A stretch of 64,000 nt of DNA. Source: Lachnospiraceae bacterium. Its GTDB lineage: Bacteria; Bacillota; Clostridia; Lachnospirales; Lachnospiraceae. A model generated the notes under the pieces. It saw only the letters and a program-made list of their open reading frames with translations. It did no database searches and was not told the DNA's origin. The DNA lies in the NCBI GenBank assembly GCA_017432565.1, contig JAFRIW010000063.1, forward strand, positions 17,935 to 81,934, given 5' to 3'. Made by a program: the position numbers and the translations under genes. Positions 33,499 to 43,013 of this stretch are shown here, in pieces. How positions within the stretch are numbered: the first letter of the stretch is position 1; every line of letters starts with the position of its first letter.

Positions 33499-34620
33499 CT
33501 ATCTTGTCTCCAGGAAAATGGCTTCGCGCCTGGCCGCCTCGTCGCCCGGATACTCGGAGAGATAGCTCTCCATCAGCACCTGTGCCCTGCGGAATTCTCC
33601 CAGGTTCTCCAGTGCGACAATCTCATTGAATTTCAGGCTCTGCCTGATTTCGTTGTCTTCTATTTCAAGCCCGCGCTCAAAAGACTGCAGCGCAGCATCG
33701 TATTCCCCCATGTTCATCTGGCACAGCCCCAGCTGGTTGTACACCTCCGGGTGGGACTGGTCCGTCGAGAGATAGGACTGGTAGACATTCCGGGCGTAGT
33801 TCATATCGCCCAGCTTCTCATAGGTCATTCCGAGAAGCACCATGACACGGTAGCTGTCCTCTGCCCGCGCCCGGTCGAGATAGACCCGTGCGCTGTCGTA
33901 TTCCTCCAGATAATAGAACAGTCGGCCCCGGTCATAGTCGCTGAGGGAATTTCCTCCCTTCTGCATGGCTTCCTGAAGATAGGATTTGCCCGCCTCCCGA
34001 TAGCCGTAGCGCTCCATGGTCTCATAGATCTGAATGATCAGGTCGTAGTCGCCGGGAGACAGATCGATGGCGAGGCGGAAGTCCTCCCCCGCCTTCTCGT
34101 AGTCACCCATCGAAATCAGGACAGTTCCCCGCAGGACGCGCGCCTGCCTGTCGTTGGGCTTTAACGCGAGGATCGCGTCGTAGACCTTCAGCGCCTCCGC
34201 CGAATTTCCCATTTTGAAGTAACAGGAACCCAGATAGTAGTTGATATCGTATTCCATGCTGCCCGGCAGGCCGTTGGTCATGGACAGAGCCTTTTCAAAA
34301 GCCTCCGCGGCGCCCTGGTAATCGCCCTTTCCCATCAGTGCGATACCCAGGCCCCGCCAGACATTCTCGGATTCTTTTCCCTCGTCGATCTGTTCCTGGA
34401 AGGATGCGGCAGCATCGTCGTAAGCACCGCTCTGCAGAGAGCTGATGCCTGTCTGCGCATCCGATGTCCCGAAATTAAACGGCAGCGCCGCACAGCCGGA
34501 CAGACACAGCAAAAGCACTGCACCGGCAGCTGAAGCCACAGCCCTTGCCGCCAGTCCGCCTCTCCTCTTTTCCTGAGCGTCTTCTTTATTCAGTTGGAAG
34601 ATTCGATTCAGTCTGTTCAT
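33499..34620 (-). CDS. TPR-repeat lipoprotein
   Basis: A 373-aa protein. The N-terminus has a basic stretch then AVASAAGAVLLLCLSGCAAL with a lipobox LSGC (Cys at about residue 43). The mature protein contains about eight tetratricopeptide repeats (for instance AWRGLGIALMGKGDYQGAAEAFEKAL-like units, YNQLGLCQMNMGEYDAALQSFERGL). It probably scaffolds protein assemblies on the outer face of the membrane. It is followed by pyrF and preceded by an EamA transporter gene 6 bp away. Confidence 0.85.
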   Translation of the reverse strand: MNRLNRIFQLNKEDAQEKRRGGLAARAVASAAGAVLLLCLSGCAALPFNFGTSDAQTGISSLQSGAYDDAAASFQEQIDEGKESENVWRGLGIALMGKGDYQGAAEAFEKALSMTNGLPGSMEYDINYYLGSCYFKMGNSAEALKVYDAILALKPNDRQARVLRGTVLISMGDYEKAGEDFRLAIDLSPGDYDLIIQIYETMERYGYREAGKSYLQEAMQKGGNSLSDYDRGRLFYYLEEYDSARVYLDRARAEDSYRVMVLLGMTYEKLGDMNYARNVYQSYLSTDQSHPEVYNQLGLCQMNMGEYDAALQSFERGLEIEDNEIRQSLKFNEIVALENLGEFRRAQVLMESYLSEYPGDEAARREAIFLETR

Positions 34621-34626
34621 ACGCTC

Positions 34627-35565
34627 TTATGGATCCTGCAGCTCCTTTTTTAACGTAAACTTCCGGACCGGTATCTGTACAATCAGGATGGCCGCAAACA
34701 TCAGCGCGCACCCCAGGATTTCCCTGCCCGACAGGATCTGTCCCAGGAGAATCATCCCCGCCAGCAGCGAGATCACGGACTCCAGTGACATGATCAGTGA
34801 CGCGATGGTCGGATCCGCGCCTTTCTGTCCGACGATCTGGAAGGTGTAGGCGATGCCGCTGGAAAAGACACCCGCGTAGATCAGGGGAAACAGGGCGCTG
34901 CGGAGATCCGCTGCCCGGACACTCTCCACCGCAAAGCCAACCGCCAGGGACGCCGCCCCGGTCACCAGAAATTCAATTGCCGACACTTCAATGCTGTCCG
35001 TTGTCTCATCCGCAAACCGGTCGATGCACAGGATCTGGAACGAGAAAAACAGTGCACATAAAAGAAGCAGGATGTCCGCAAGCTCCAGCCGGAAGCTCCC
35101 CGTGATACAGAGGAAATACAGTCCGGCGAGTGCAAGTCCGACACCGGCAAGAACCTGCAGAGAGGTCTTTCTCGTGACAATAAAGTGCAGGACCGGAACC
35201 ATGACAATATACATGGCGGTCATAAAGCCTGCCTTGCCCACCGCCGCGTACTGCAGCGCATACTGCTGCAGGTTGGAAGCGGCGAACAGGAAAATTCCGC
35301 AGAGCACGCCGGCTTTCACCGTATTCTGCAGGCTGTAGGTGCCCGTGCTTCTGTCTCCCAGCGCCTCCCGCTTTACGCGGAAGTGCCTGCGCACCAGGAT
35401 CAGGGGCGTCAGGACCGCGGTGCCCATCAGGGACCGGATCCCGTTAAACGTAAACGGACCCAGATACTCCATGCCGTTCGCCTGCGCCACAAAGGCGGTT
35501 CCCCAGATCAGGGAAGCCAGGAACAGGATCACGGCATTTCTCAGCGGCATTTTCGGCGTGTTCAT
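34627..35565 (-). CDS. DMT-superfamily (EamA) transporter
   Basis: A 312-aa membrane protein with about ten transmembrane helices in two EamA repeats (FLASLIWGTAFVAQANGMEYLGPFTFNGIR opens the first; FAASNLQQYALQYAAVGKAGFMTAMYIVMVPVL and FPLIYAGVFSSGIAYTFQIVGQKGADP are typical). EamA proteins export amino acids or other metabolites; the substrate is not predictable. Its start codon overlaps the stop of the preceding small gene by 4 bp. Confidence 0.9.
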   Translation of the reverse strand: MNTPKMPLRNAVILFLASLIWGTAFVAQANGMEYLGPFTFNGIRSLMGTAVLTPLILVRRHFRVKREALGDRSTGTYSLQNTVKAGVLCGIFLFAASNLQQYALQYAAVGKAGFMTAMYIVMVPVLHFIVTRKTSLQVLAGVGLALAGLYFLCITGSFRLELADILLLLCALFFSFQILCIDRFADETTDSIEVSAIEFLVTGAASLAVGFAVESVRAADLRSALFPLIYAGVFSSGIAYTFQIVGQKGADPTIASLIMSLESVISLLAGMILLGQILSGREILGCALMFAAILIVQIPVRKFTLKKELQDP

Positions 35566-35795
35566 TCTTCGTCAAACTCCACCTTTACATAATAGCCGCG
35601 CTCGTTTTCTTCGATTTCCCGCACAATGCCGGTTCTGGACTTCAGGCGTCTGTTGAACGGCACATTGCCGCTCATCGCCGCATAGGGGTCGATGGAGTAA
35701 TAGTAGTTGCTGGGCAGCACTCCCTCCGTGATCGTCACTGTCTGTCCGACCTCGACCAGCCCCGGACGCTCCATTTTAAAATCCATCAGCCTCAC
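35562..35795 (-). CDS. Small hypothetical protein
   Basis: A 77-aa protein that begins with GTG (MRLMDF) or the ATG nine bases later, after an AAAGGAAG site. The sequence (KMERPGLVEVGQTVTITEG, GIVREIEENERGYYVKVEF) looks like a small beta barrel, with the last part SH3-like or KOW-like. I do not recognise the family. It overlaps the EamA gene by an ATGA and follows the SGNH hydrolase gene by 17 bp. Confidence 0.65.
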   Translation of the reverse strand: MRLMDFKMERPGLVEVGQTVTITEGVLPSNYYYSIDPYAAMSGNVPFNRRLKSRTGIVREIEENERGYYVKVEFDEE

Positions 35796-35812
35796 TTGAA
35801 TTCTTCCTTTCG

Positions 35813-37132
35813 TCAGAACAGATCATTTTCCTTCTCCTCCGGTCCCGCGCCCCGGTAATCCTCGTCCGGGTTGCGGACAATGCCGTTCTTCCAGAGGAAG
35901 TTGTGCCAGATCTCATAGCCCTTGGCCTGCAGGTGCACGCCGTCGTAGCTGGATCCGTCGATCAGATCGCCGTTCTCATCACAGAAATCCGGGTTCATGT
36001 CGATGTAGAAAATATCCCGCCCGTTTGCCAGCGAGGCGATCCAGCTGTTGCGCTGCACAATGTTGGTGTTGTTGAAGGCCGGATCCGTGCTGGATTTATA
36101 CTTGGAGACATGCATGATGCCCTGGATATAAATGATAGCGTCCGGCTGCAGCTGCCGGATGACGCCCAGCGCCTCCCGGAACCGCTGATAATACTCCACT
36201 GTGGTCGGAATGCCCAGCTCGTTGACACCCAGGGAAATGTAGACCTTGTGATAGGTCCGCGTCGCCAGGAGCGTCAGCAGGTTCATTTCGCCCAGATCGT
36301 TGCCCAGCTCATAGACGTGCGTAGTCTTGTCCCAAAGATTGTAAATGCTGAGCATCTCTCTCGCAAAGAAATTCGAGGTCTGTTTCATATGGCCGTAGTC
36401 CATCAGGCCCACGGTTCTGGAATCGCCGATGAACAGCGCATCCGTGAAATAATAGTCGTTGACCTCGCGCAGCAGATAATACTCCCCGTTCTCGGCAAAC
36501 ATGCCCGCCGTCTCCACCGCGTAGGTTGTGCCCTCCGGTGCCAGATAGCGTCTGGAGGCGACGCCGTAGTCAAATGCGGGCATCACCGGCGAGCAGACGC
36601 CCTCCGGCATGGTATCCGCGAGAATATGGGTCGGATTTTCCGGATCGACGCCGTTCTCCCAGACCTCTTCTTCCGGCTGTTCCTCCGCCGGTGCTTCCTC
36701 CGCCGGCTGTTCCTCAGTCTGCTCCTGCGGCTGCTCCGCTTCTTCAGGCTTTTCTTCGGCGGTCTCTGTGGCCGCTTCCTGCGCCGTACTCTCCTCCGCA
36801 GCCTGCTCCGCCGCAGCCTTTTCGGTGTCCGCGCTCTCCTGTGCAGCTTCCGCAGGTGCCTGCTCCTGCCCCGCCTGCTGCTCCAGGATCTTCGAAATCA
36901 GATCCTGCGACTCGCTGCGCTTGGGAGCCACCGCGAAATTCCAGGGGTAAACGCCGTCTCCGATTCCCTCCATCACCGGTGTAAAGAAGGGTTCCCGGAC
37001 CGGGTCTGTCTCATAGTACATATATAAGCCGCCGCTCTGCCACTGCGCGAAAATCCCGAGCCCGGCCGCGACGACGGCGATCAGGATCAGCAGAGGCAGT
37101 TCTTTCAGTTTTCCGGCAATTTTCTTCATCAA
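35813..37132 (-). CDS. SGNH/GDSL-type hydrolase with acidic spacer, membrane anchored
   Basis: A 439-aa protein: an N-terminal membrane anchor (KELPLLILIAVVAAGLGIFAQW), a ~100-residue Glu/Ala/Gln-rich low-complexity spacer (EESTAQEAATETAEEKPEEA repeats, residues ~85-165), and an SGNH catalytic domain (FIGDSRTVGLMDYG with the Ser around residue 230; GVHLQAKGYEIW with the Asp/His pair near 397). Together with the MBOAT gene just upstream it resembles DltD/AlgJ/PatB-type partners that move acyl groups onto a cell-surface polymer. The spacer would place the catalytic domain away from the membrane. The polymer is unknown. Confidence 0.82.
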   Translation of the reverse strand: MMKKIAGKLKELPLLILIAVVAAGLGIFAQWQSGGLYMYYETDPVREPFFTPVMEGIGDGVYPWNFAVAPKRSESQDLISKILEQQAGQEQAPAEAAQESADTEKAAAEQAAEESTAQEAATETAEEKPEEAEQPQEQTEEQPAEEAPAEEQPEEEVWENGVDPENPTHILADTMPEGVCSPVMPAFDYGVASRRYLAPEGTTYAVETAGMFAENGEYYLLREVNDYYFTDALFIGDSRTVGLMDYGHMKQTSNFFAREMLSIYNLWDKTTHVYELGNDLGEMNLLTLLATRTYHKVYISLGVNELGIPTTVEYYQRFREALGVIRQLQPDAIIYIQGIMHVSKYKSSTDPAFNNTNIVQRNSWIASLANGRDIFYIDMNPDFCDENGDLIDGSSYDGVHLQAKGYEIWHNFLWKNGIVRNPDEDYRGAGPEEKENDLF

Positions 37133-37181
37133 AATCTGTCCTTCTATCTTTTTGTCCGCAATTTCCGCACTGTCCGTCCCG

Positions 37182-38522
37182 TCAGAACGTCAGGTACATG
37201 AACGGGTTGGCCGCACTGTTGACGGAGGTGTAAACGCATACCCAGAATAAGACGAGCAGCAGCAGAACCATGTACCACTTCCGGCGGTGATCCACCACAA
37301 ACTGATACACCTTCGGGATGCACAGGATGACGGATGCAATAAACATCGGCCAGTACTGTCCCGCATACTTGGCAAAATCTGTCGCATTCGCGCCGGCGAA
37401 GCTCCCGCCGATGGGGAACAGCCGTCCGAAATACACCGCGAGCTGCTGCAGATCCGAAATCGCGAAGACCATCCAGGTCAGCGGGATCAGCAGGATGACA
37501 TGCAGATGTGCGATCAGCGGAACCTTCTCCAGAAGTCCGCGCACGGCAAATTTCTCCCAGACAATAACGGCAAAGAGAATCAGGCCCCACAGGACAAAAT
37601 TCAGACTGCCGCCGTGCCACAGTCCCGTGAGGACCCAGACATCCAGGAGGTTGCGGATCGTGCGGACCGTGCCCTCCCGGCTGCCGCCGAAGGGAATGTA
37701 GACGTAGTCTCTGAAAAACGTCCCGAGCGTCATATGCCAGCGGCGGTAGAAATCCGCAATGCCGCGTGCCGCATAGGGGTGGTCAAAGTTCCGGATAAAA
37801 GGAAGACCGAGCATCATGCCGATGCCCCCGGCCATCAGGGAATAGCCCCAGAAGTCAAAGTACAGCTGGAAGGAATAGGCGAAAGCGCCCATCCACGCCA
37901 GCGGTGTGGAAATGTCCGCATAGCCGATCTTTCCGATCTCGTTCCACAGAATACCGATCCGGTCCGCGACCAGCAGCTTCATGCCAAGTCCCATCACCAG
38001 AGCGGTCAGGCCGTCCTCCAGACTCTGCGCAGAAGGTTTGAATCCCGCCTCCTCGCCGAAGCCCTCTTCGAAGCGCATGATCGGGCCCTGCGCGATCTGG
38101 GGAAACATGGTGAAATAGGCGGCAGTCGTAAAGAACCCCGGGTTATCCTTGATTTTGCCCTTGTACCGGTCCGCCTGATAGGAAATCATCTTGAACAGAT
38201 AAAAGCTGATGCCGATGGGCAGGGCGAAGCCCTGTGCCGTGACAGCCAGCACCTTGGCGGCGGCGAGCAGACCGACATCCAGCAGGACACCGAGCGCCAG
38301 CACGCGTCCGCGTCCCGGCACTTTCCGTCCAATCAGCCAGTTCACGACCGTCATGGCAAGCAGCAGGGGAACAAACAATAAAACAGGTTCTCCCAGCGCA
38401 TAGAAGACCATGCTGCCCAGAAAGAGAACCCCGCTGCGGTATTTTGCCGGTGTCAGATAGAAAATAATCAGAAACACCGGCAGAAACCGGAAAAGAAATG
38501 TCACACTCGAAAAACTAATCAT
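37182..38522 (-). CDS. MBOAT-family O-acyltransferase
   Basis: A 446-aa polytopic membrane protein with the MBOAT fold: FLFRFLPVFLIIFYLTP at the start, FPQIAQGPIMRFE, then the catalytic region LLDVWVLTGLWHGGSLNFVLWGLI with the invariant His at about residue 300, and a C-terminal VKAKY-type end MYLTF. MBOAT members such as AlgI and PatA pass acetyl groups across the membrane to an SGNH partner, the gene here at 35813-37132. The 50-bp gap and same strand make a two-gene unit. Its start overlaps the zinc-ribbon TPR gene by 8 bp. Confidence 0.92.
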   Translation of the reverse strand: MISFSSVTFLFRFLPVFLIIFYLTPAKYRSGVLFLGSMVFYALGEPVLLFVPLLLAMTVVNWLIGRKVPGRGRVLALGVLLDVGLLAAAKVLAVTAQGFALPIGISFYLFKMISYQADRYKGKIKDNPGFFTTAAYFTMFPQIAQGPIMRFEEGFGEEAGFKPSAQSLEDGLTALVMGLGMKLLVADRIGILWNEIGKIGYADISTPLAWMGAFAYSFQLYFDFWGYSLMAGGIGMMLGLPFIRNFDHPYAARGIADFYRRWHMTLGTFFRDYVYIPFGGSREGTVRTIRNLLDVWVLTGLWHGGSLNFVLWGLILFAVIVWEKFAVRGLLEKVPLIAHLHVILLIPLTWMVFAISDLQQLAVYFGRLFPIGGSFAGANATDFAKYAGQYWPMFIASVILCIPKVYQFVVDHRRKWYMVLLLLVLFWVCVYTSVNSAANPFMYLTF

Positions 38523-40014
38523 TCTGCTCCTGTAATAAATCGTTTATCTGTTTCAACAGGTTCTGTGCATCTTCCGCTTCATCGGATTCGGGATCGTTAT
38601 TAAGAAGCTGCTCCAGCGCCTCTTTCGCGGGTGTAAGATCCTGCAGACTTCCCGCACGCTCCGCCTCAGGCAGGGCACCATACCGGTTCATGACACTGTT
38701 CGCGTACGCAAACAGCACAGAAGAATCCGTCTGCCCGGCCTCCGGATCCCGGTAGCTCAGTGCCAGGGCGAGCGCCTCGGCCGCTGCCGCGTAATCCGGT
38801 GTGTCGGCGTTGTAGGCATCCATGCCCGTCTTCGTGTAATACTCGCGCAGAGCCGGTCCTTCTTTTTCCAGAAGCGTGTCATACAGAATCCGGAATGCCT
38901 CCGAACCTGTGTCTCTCTTGTCGATGCCGATGCCCGCGAAGTCTTCGTTGAAGCTGTCCAGATCATCGGGCTCGGTCAGATACTGATTCGCGGCCAGCAT
39001 CAGCGCGTCGGAAGCGCTCAGAGAATCCGTCGTGCTCTCGTACTCCGCAAGTCTCTCCTGAAGCTCCGCCTCCTGCGCGTTCAGTTTGCTGATCTCCGTG
39101 TTCAAGTCCTGGATCTGCACGTTTCTGGCATCCAGCTGTTCACTGATGGCCCGGACTTCTTCCGCGCCTTTATTCCTGGTCGCCTGCACGCGCGCGGGCA
39201 AAATCAGGAAACCCACGACGGCAGCGCCGACCAGCAGGCCGATCAGCAGATTGATCACGCCGGCGGGAATTCTGGACTCCTCCATCCCCGGGCTTCTCGC
39301 ACCGGAAGGCTGGATGATGGTCTCGTTGCCGTCCGTGTAGGAGACAACACCGCCGCCGAGCTCCGTCACCTTGCGCAGGCCGCCCTGCAGATCCGTATCC
39401 GATGAGATCTGCCGCTGTACCTCCTGCAGATAACGAAGTGTCGTCGTGTTGTTCTGGTCCAGCGCCTGGCATTTCTGCAGGACCTTCAGCGCGCGGTTCC
39501 AGTTCTGGTCGTGAATATGCAGCAGAGCCAGCAGCTGATGTGCGCGGATATAGTGCGGATTCATCTGAATGACACGGCGCAGCTGAATCTGTGCCACGTC
39601 ATAATTTCCGTTGTAGGCTGCCTCGAGTGCGGTGTTGTAGCGGCCGATGATCTGGTTGATATTCGTGATCTGGGCCGTCGTCTGCACCTGCTCAAGCAGC
39701 AGATCCGCCTTGTTGTCCTTCGGCTGGTAGTTGTGGCTGATAACCCACTCCGAGAGCGCGGCGACCATCTCGCCCATCTCGTAATAGACCAGTCCGAGCA
39801 GATTTCTGGCGTCGGTATTGTATTTATTGCACCACAGGCTTTCCTTGAGAGAGACCACCGCGCCGGAGAGATCCCGGACTTTGGCCTTCTCGAGGCCGTC
39901 GTTGTAGAGACGGTTCGAGGTGTAAATAATTTTTTTATAAGAAGCGACATTTACCCCGCAATTCGGACAGCGGTTCGAATCGTTCAGAGCACAGCCGCAT
40001 TGAAAACAGAACAT
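38515..40014 (-). CDS. Zinc-ribbon/TPR membrane protein
   Basis: A 499-aa protein: an N-terminal zinc ribbon (CFQCGCALNDSNRCPNCG, residues 3-20), cytoplasmic tetratricopeptide repeats (~30-215, e.g. HYIRAHQLLALLHIHDQNWNRALKVL), one membrane helix (~250-275: GVINLLIGLLVGAAVVGFLILP), a coiled coil (~280-330) and an external TPR-like tail. This is a ruler-like scaffold spanning the membrane. It lies between the O-acyltransferase and a 54-aa gene. Function unknown. Confidence 0.8.
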   Translation of the reverse strand: MFCFQCGCALNDSNRCPNCGVNVASYKKIIYTSNRLYNDGLEKAKVRDLSGAVVSLKESLWCNKYNTDARNLLGLVYYEMGEMVAALSEWVISHNYQPKDNKADLLLEQVQTTAQITNINQIIGRYNTALEAAYNGNYDVAQIQLRRVIQMNPHYIRAHQLLALLHIHDQNWNRALKVLQKCQALDQNNTTTLRYLQEVQRQISSDTDLQGGLRKVTELGGGVVSYTDGNETIIQPSGARSPGMEESRIPAGVINLLIGLLVGAAVVGFLILPARVQATRNKGAEEVRAISEQLDARNVQIQDLNTEISKLNAQEAELQERLAEYESTTDSLSASDALMLAANQYLTEPDDLDSFNEDFAGIGIDKRDTGSEAFRILYDTLLEKEGPALREYYTKTGMDAYNADTPDYAAAAEALALALSYRDPEAGQTDSSVLFAYANSVMNRYGALPEAERAGSLQDLTPAKEALEQLLNNDPESDEAEDAQNLLKQINDLLQEQND

Positions 40015-40057
40015 ATACAGTTTTCCTTCCGTGGAATGAAACCGTCAGCCGCGCCCG

Positions 40058-40222
40058 TCACATTCTGGACGGCTGGCTGCCCGGCGTGGACAGCTGATCC
40101 TTCATCATGCTCATCATCACATCGACCATATCTGTCATATCCTGGTTGTAGATCGCATTCTGGCCGTCTTCCACCTCAATGCTCGGGTGGAACTTCTTCA
40201 GTTCTTCCTCAAAATTCAGCAT
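40058..40222 (-). CDS. Small acidic 54-aa protein
   Basis: An unlisted small frame in the gap between the zinc-ribbon TPR gene and valS. It reads MLNFEEELKKFHPSIEVEDG, then QNAIYNQDMTDMVDVMMSMM and ends KDQLSTPGSQPSRM. An AGGAAGG site lies 6 nt before the ATG. Its start is 43 bp after the valS stop. The composition (Glu/Asp/Met) and helix-forming sequence suggest a small soluble protein; no family is recognised. Confidence 0.6.
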   Translation of the reverse strand: MLNFEEELKKFHPSIEVEDGQNAIYNQDMTDMVDVMMSMMKDQLSTPGSQPSRM

Positions 40223-40265
40223 GGCATTTCCTTCCTGTTACCCTGTAAACCGGCAGGCTCCCCGG

Positions 40266-42941
40266 TCAGAGACGGGCCAGCTCCTCGCGCACAGCCGCGA
40301 GCTGTGTCTCATATTTTGCCTGCTTCGCTTTTTCCTCATCAATCTTGGACTGCGGCGCTTTGGCAAGGAACTTCTCATTGTTCAGCATGCCTGCGCTCCT
40401 CTTCAGTTCGCCCACAAGGCGCTGCTCTTCCTTCTCAAGACGCGCGCGCTCCGCCTGCAGATCCATCAGATCCGCGAGCGGCAGATAAATTGTGGCAAAA
40501 GACAGCACCACCGAGAGTGCTCCCTCCGGTACGCCTGTATTGTCTGCGCACAGTGTCATCTCCGAGACAGAGCCGAGCTGTTCAAAGAACAGGCGGTTGT
40601 CCTCGAAGTTCTTCAGGACCTGTCCGTCCTGGCTCACCACGTACGCGGCAGCTTTTCTCGACGGCGCCACGTTCCGCTCCGCCCGTGCGGCGCGGATGCC
40701 CCGGACCGCTTCCTTGATCTGTTCAATGGCCGCTTCCTGCTCCGGGAAGGAGAAATCCGCGCGCCACTCCGGCCACGGGGAGATCATGATCGACTCCTCC
40801 GTCGACTGGACGTTTGTAAAGATTTCTTCCGTAATAAACGGCATATACGGATGCAGGAGCTTGAGGGCGCCCCGCAGCACGACCTGCAGCGTCCACAGCG
40901 CGGCATCTCTTCCGGCTGTCGCCTGCTGCTCCTCTTTCGCATAAAGTCTGGGCTTGACCATCTCGATGTACCAGTCGCAGAACTCATCCCAGATGAAATC
41001 GTAGACCTTCTGCACCGCGATGCCCAGCTCGTAGCGCTCCATGTTCTCGGTCGCTTCGCGGACCACGTCGTTGTACTTGGAGAGAATCCACATGTCCTCC
41101 GGATGCAGATCCGCCGGAACCTTCGATTCATCGGCGTCCTCTCCGTTCTCATCCATGTTCATCATGATGAAGCGGCTCGCGTTCCAGACCTTGTTGGCAA
41201 AATTCCGGTTGGCCTCCACGCGCTCTGTGTAGAAGCGCATGTCGTTGCCGGGCGCGTTGCCGGTGATCAGCGTCATGCGCAGCGCATCGGCGCCGTAGTC
41301 GGCGATGATCTCCAGCGGATCGATGCCGTTCCAGAGGGACTTGCTCATCTTCCGGCCCTGCGAGTCGCGGACCAGTCCGTGGAACAGAACGGTCTTGAAC
41401 GGGCGCTCACCCATCTGCTCATAGCCGGAGAAAATCATCCGGATGACCCAGAAGAAAATGATATCATAGCCGGTGACCAGCACGTCGGTCGGATAGAAAT
41501 ACTTCAGATCCTCGGTCATTTCCGGCCAGCCCAGTGTCGAGAAGGGCCAGAGCGCGGATGAGAACCAGGTGTCCAGCGTGTCCGGATCCTGTTCAAAATG
41601 TGATTTTCCGCATTTCGGGCAGACGGTCGGGGCTTGCATGGCGACGACGGTCTCACCGCAGTCCTGGCAGTAATAAGCCGGGATCCGGTGACCCCACCAC
41701 AGCTGACGGCTGATGCACCAGTCGCGGATGTTGTCGGTCCAGTTGAAGTAGGTCTTCTCCATGCTCTTCGGGACCAGGCGGATCTCACCTTCCTTCACCG
41801 CGCGGACAGCGGGTTTGATCAGCTCGTCCATCTTCACGAACCACTGCTGCTTGATCATCGGCTCGACGGTGGTGCCGCAGCGGTCATGGGTGCCGACGTT
41901 GTGCGTGTAATCTTCGATGGAGACCAGCAGTCCCATCTCATCCAGTTCCTTCACGATCGCGCGGCGGGCTTCGTAGCGGTCCATGCCGGCAAACTTGCCG
42001 CCGTTCTCATTGATCGTGGCGTCATCATTCAGAATATTGATTTCCGGAAGCCGGTGGCGCTTGCCGACCTCAAAGTCGTTGGGGTCATGTGCGGGCGTGA
42101 TTTTCACGACGCCGGTTCCGAACTCCGGATCCACATACTCGTCCGCGATCACGGGGATCACCCGGTCCACGAACGGCAGCATGACATTCAGTCCGATGAG
42201 ATCGCTGTAGCGCTCATCTTCCGGATTGACCGCAACGGCGGTATCGCCCAGCATGGTCTCCGGGCGGGTTGTCGCAAATTCCACAAAGCGTGTGGATGAA
42301 ACGGTGCCGTCCGCCTCCACGACCGGATATTTGATGTGCCAGAAGTGGCCCTGCTGCTCTTCGTATTCCACTTCCGCGTCGGAGATGGAAGTTTTGCAGA
42401 CCGGACACCAGTTGATGATCCTGCTGCCCTTGTAAATCCACCCCTTCTGATGCATTTTGACAAAAACAGTATTGACGGCTTTGTTGCAGCCCTCGTCCAT
42501 GGTGAACCGCTCGCGGTCCCAGTCGCAGGAGCTGCCCAGCTTCTTAAGCTGCTGCACGATCCGTCCGCCGTACTCTTTCCGCCAGTCCCAGCATTTCTCG
42601 AGGAAGGCTTCGCGGCCCAGTTCCATTTTATCGATGCCCTGTGCCTTCAGCTCGTTGGTGACGCGGACCTCCGTCGCGATGGAGGCGTGATCCGTCCCGG
42701 GCTGCCACAGCGCATTATAACCCTGCATCCGCTTGAAGCGGATCAGGATGTCCTGCATGGTATTGTCGAGCGCATGGCCCATGTGAAGCTGACCGGTGAT
42801 ATTCGGCGGCGGAATCACGATGGTAAACGGTTTTCTGGAGTGATCCACCTCCGCATGGAAATATTTCTTCTCTTCCCAGTTTTTATAAATTCTCTCTTCA
42901 ATCCCCCGGGGATCGTATGTTTTGGCCAGTTCCTTGCGCAT
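40266..42941 (-). CDS. valS: Valyl-tRNA synthetase
   Basis: An 891-aa class I aminoacyl-tRNA synthetase charging tRNA-Val. The HIGH motif is PPNITGQLHMGHALD (about residue 45), the KMSKS motif is RKMSKSLWNGID (about 527), and the editing CP1 domain and the C-terminal coiled-coil arm (LADLMDLQAERARLEKEEQRL) are intact, as is the FSSALWPFSTLGWPE segment. The promoter TTGACA-N17-GATAAT lies in front and there is no T-box leader. It is followed by a 54-aa gene. Confidence 0.97.
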   Translation of the reverse strand: MRKELAKTYDPRGIEERIYKNWEEKKYFHAEVDHSRKPFTIVIPPPNITGQLHMGHALDNTMQDILIRFKRMQGYNALWQPGTDHASIATEVRVTNELKAQGIDKMELGREAFLEKCWDWRKEYGGRIVQQLKKLGSSCDWDRERFTMDEGCNKAVNTVFVKMHQKGWIYKGSRIINWCPVCKTSISDAEVEYEEQQGHFWHIKYPVVEADGTVSSTRFVEFATTRPETMLGDTAVAVNPEDERYSDLIGLNVMLPFVDRVIPVIADEYVDPEFGTGVVKITPAHDPNDFEVGKRHRLPEINILNDDATINENGGKFAGMDRYEARRAIVKELDEMGLLVSIEDYTHNVGTHDRCGTTVEPMIKQQWFVKMDELIKPAVRAVKEGEIRLVPKSMEKTYFNWTDNIRDWCISRQLWWGHRIPAYYCQDCGETVVAMQAPTVCPKCGKSHFEQDPDTLDTWFSSALWPFSTLGWPEMTEDLKYFYPTDVLVTGYDIIFFWVIRMIFSGYEQMGERPFKTVLFHGLVRDSQGRKMSKSLWNGIDPLEIIADYGADALRMTLITGNAPGNDMRFYTERVEANRNFANKVWNASRFIMMNMDENGEDADESKVPADLHPEDMWILSKYNDVVREATENMERYELGIAVQKVYDFIWDEFCDWYIEMVKPRLYAKEEQQATAGRDAALWTLQVVLRGALKLLHPYMPFITEEIFTNVQSTEESIMISPWPEWRADFSFPEQEAAIEQIKEAVRGIRAARAERNVAPSRKAAAYVVSQDGQVLKNFEDNRLFFEQLGSVSEMTLCADNTGVPEGALSVVLSFATIYLPLADLMDLQAERARLEKEEQRLVGELKRSAGMLNNEKFLAKAPQSKIDEEKAKQAKYETQLAAVREELARL

Positions 42942-42984
42942 TCTGATTCTAAAACCTCCGATTCAGGAATTTTTCGTACCTTTC

Positions 42985-43013
42985 ATTATCTCTGCCGCAG
43001 CCATCTTTGTCAA
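42985..43013 (-). promoter_or_regulatory. valS promoter, TTGACA-N17-GATAAT
   Basis: On the minus strand TTGACA (43008-43013), a 17-bp spacer and GATAAT (42985-42990) form a near-consensus promoter. It overlaps the stop codon of the upstream editing-protein gene and precedes valS by 44 bp. There is a CGGAGG ribosome site in the leader and no room for a T-box. Confidence 0.75.

Noticed and set aside
40179..41561. A 460-aa open frame on the plus strand opposite valS
   Set aside because: It lies entirely within valS (and the 54-aa gene), which has intact synthetase motifs; no ribosome site.
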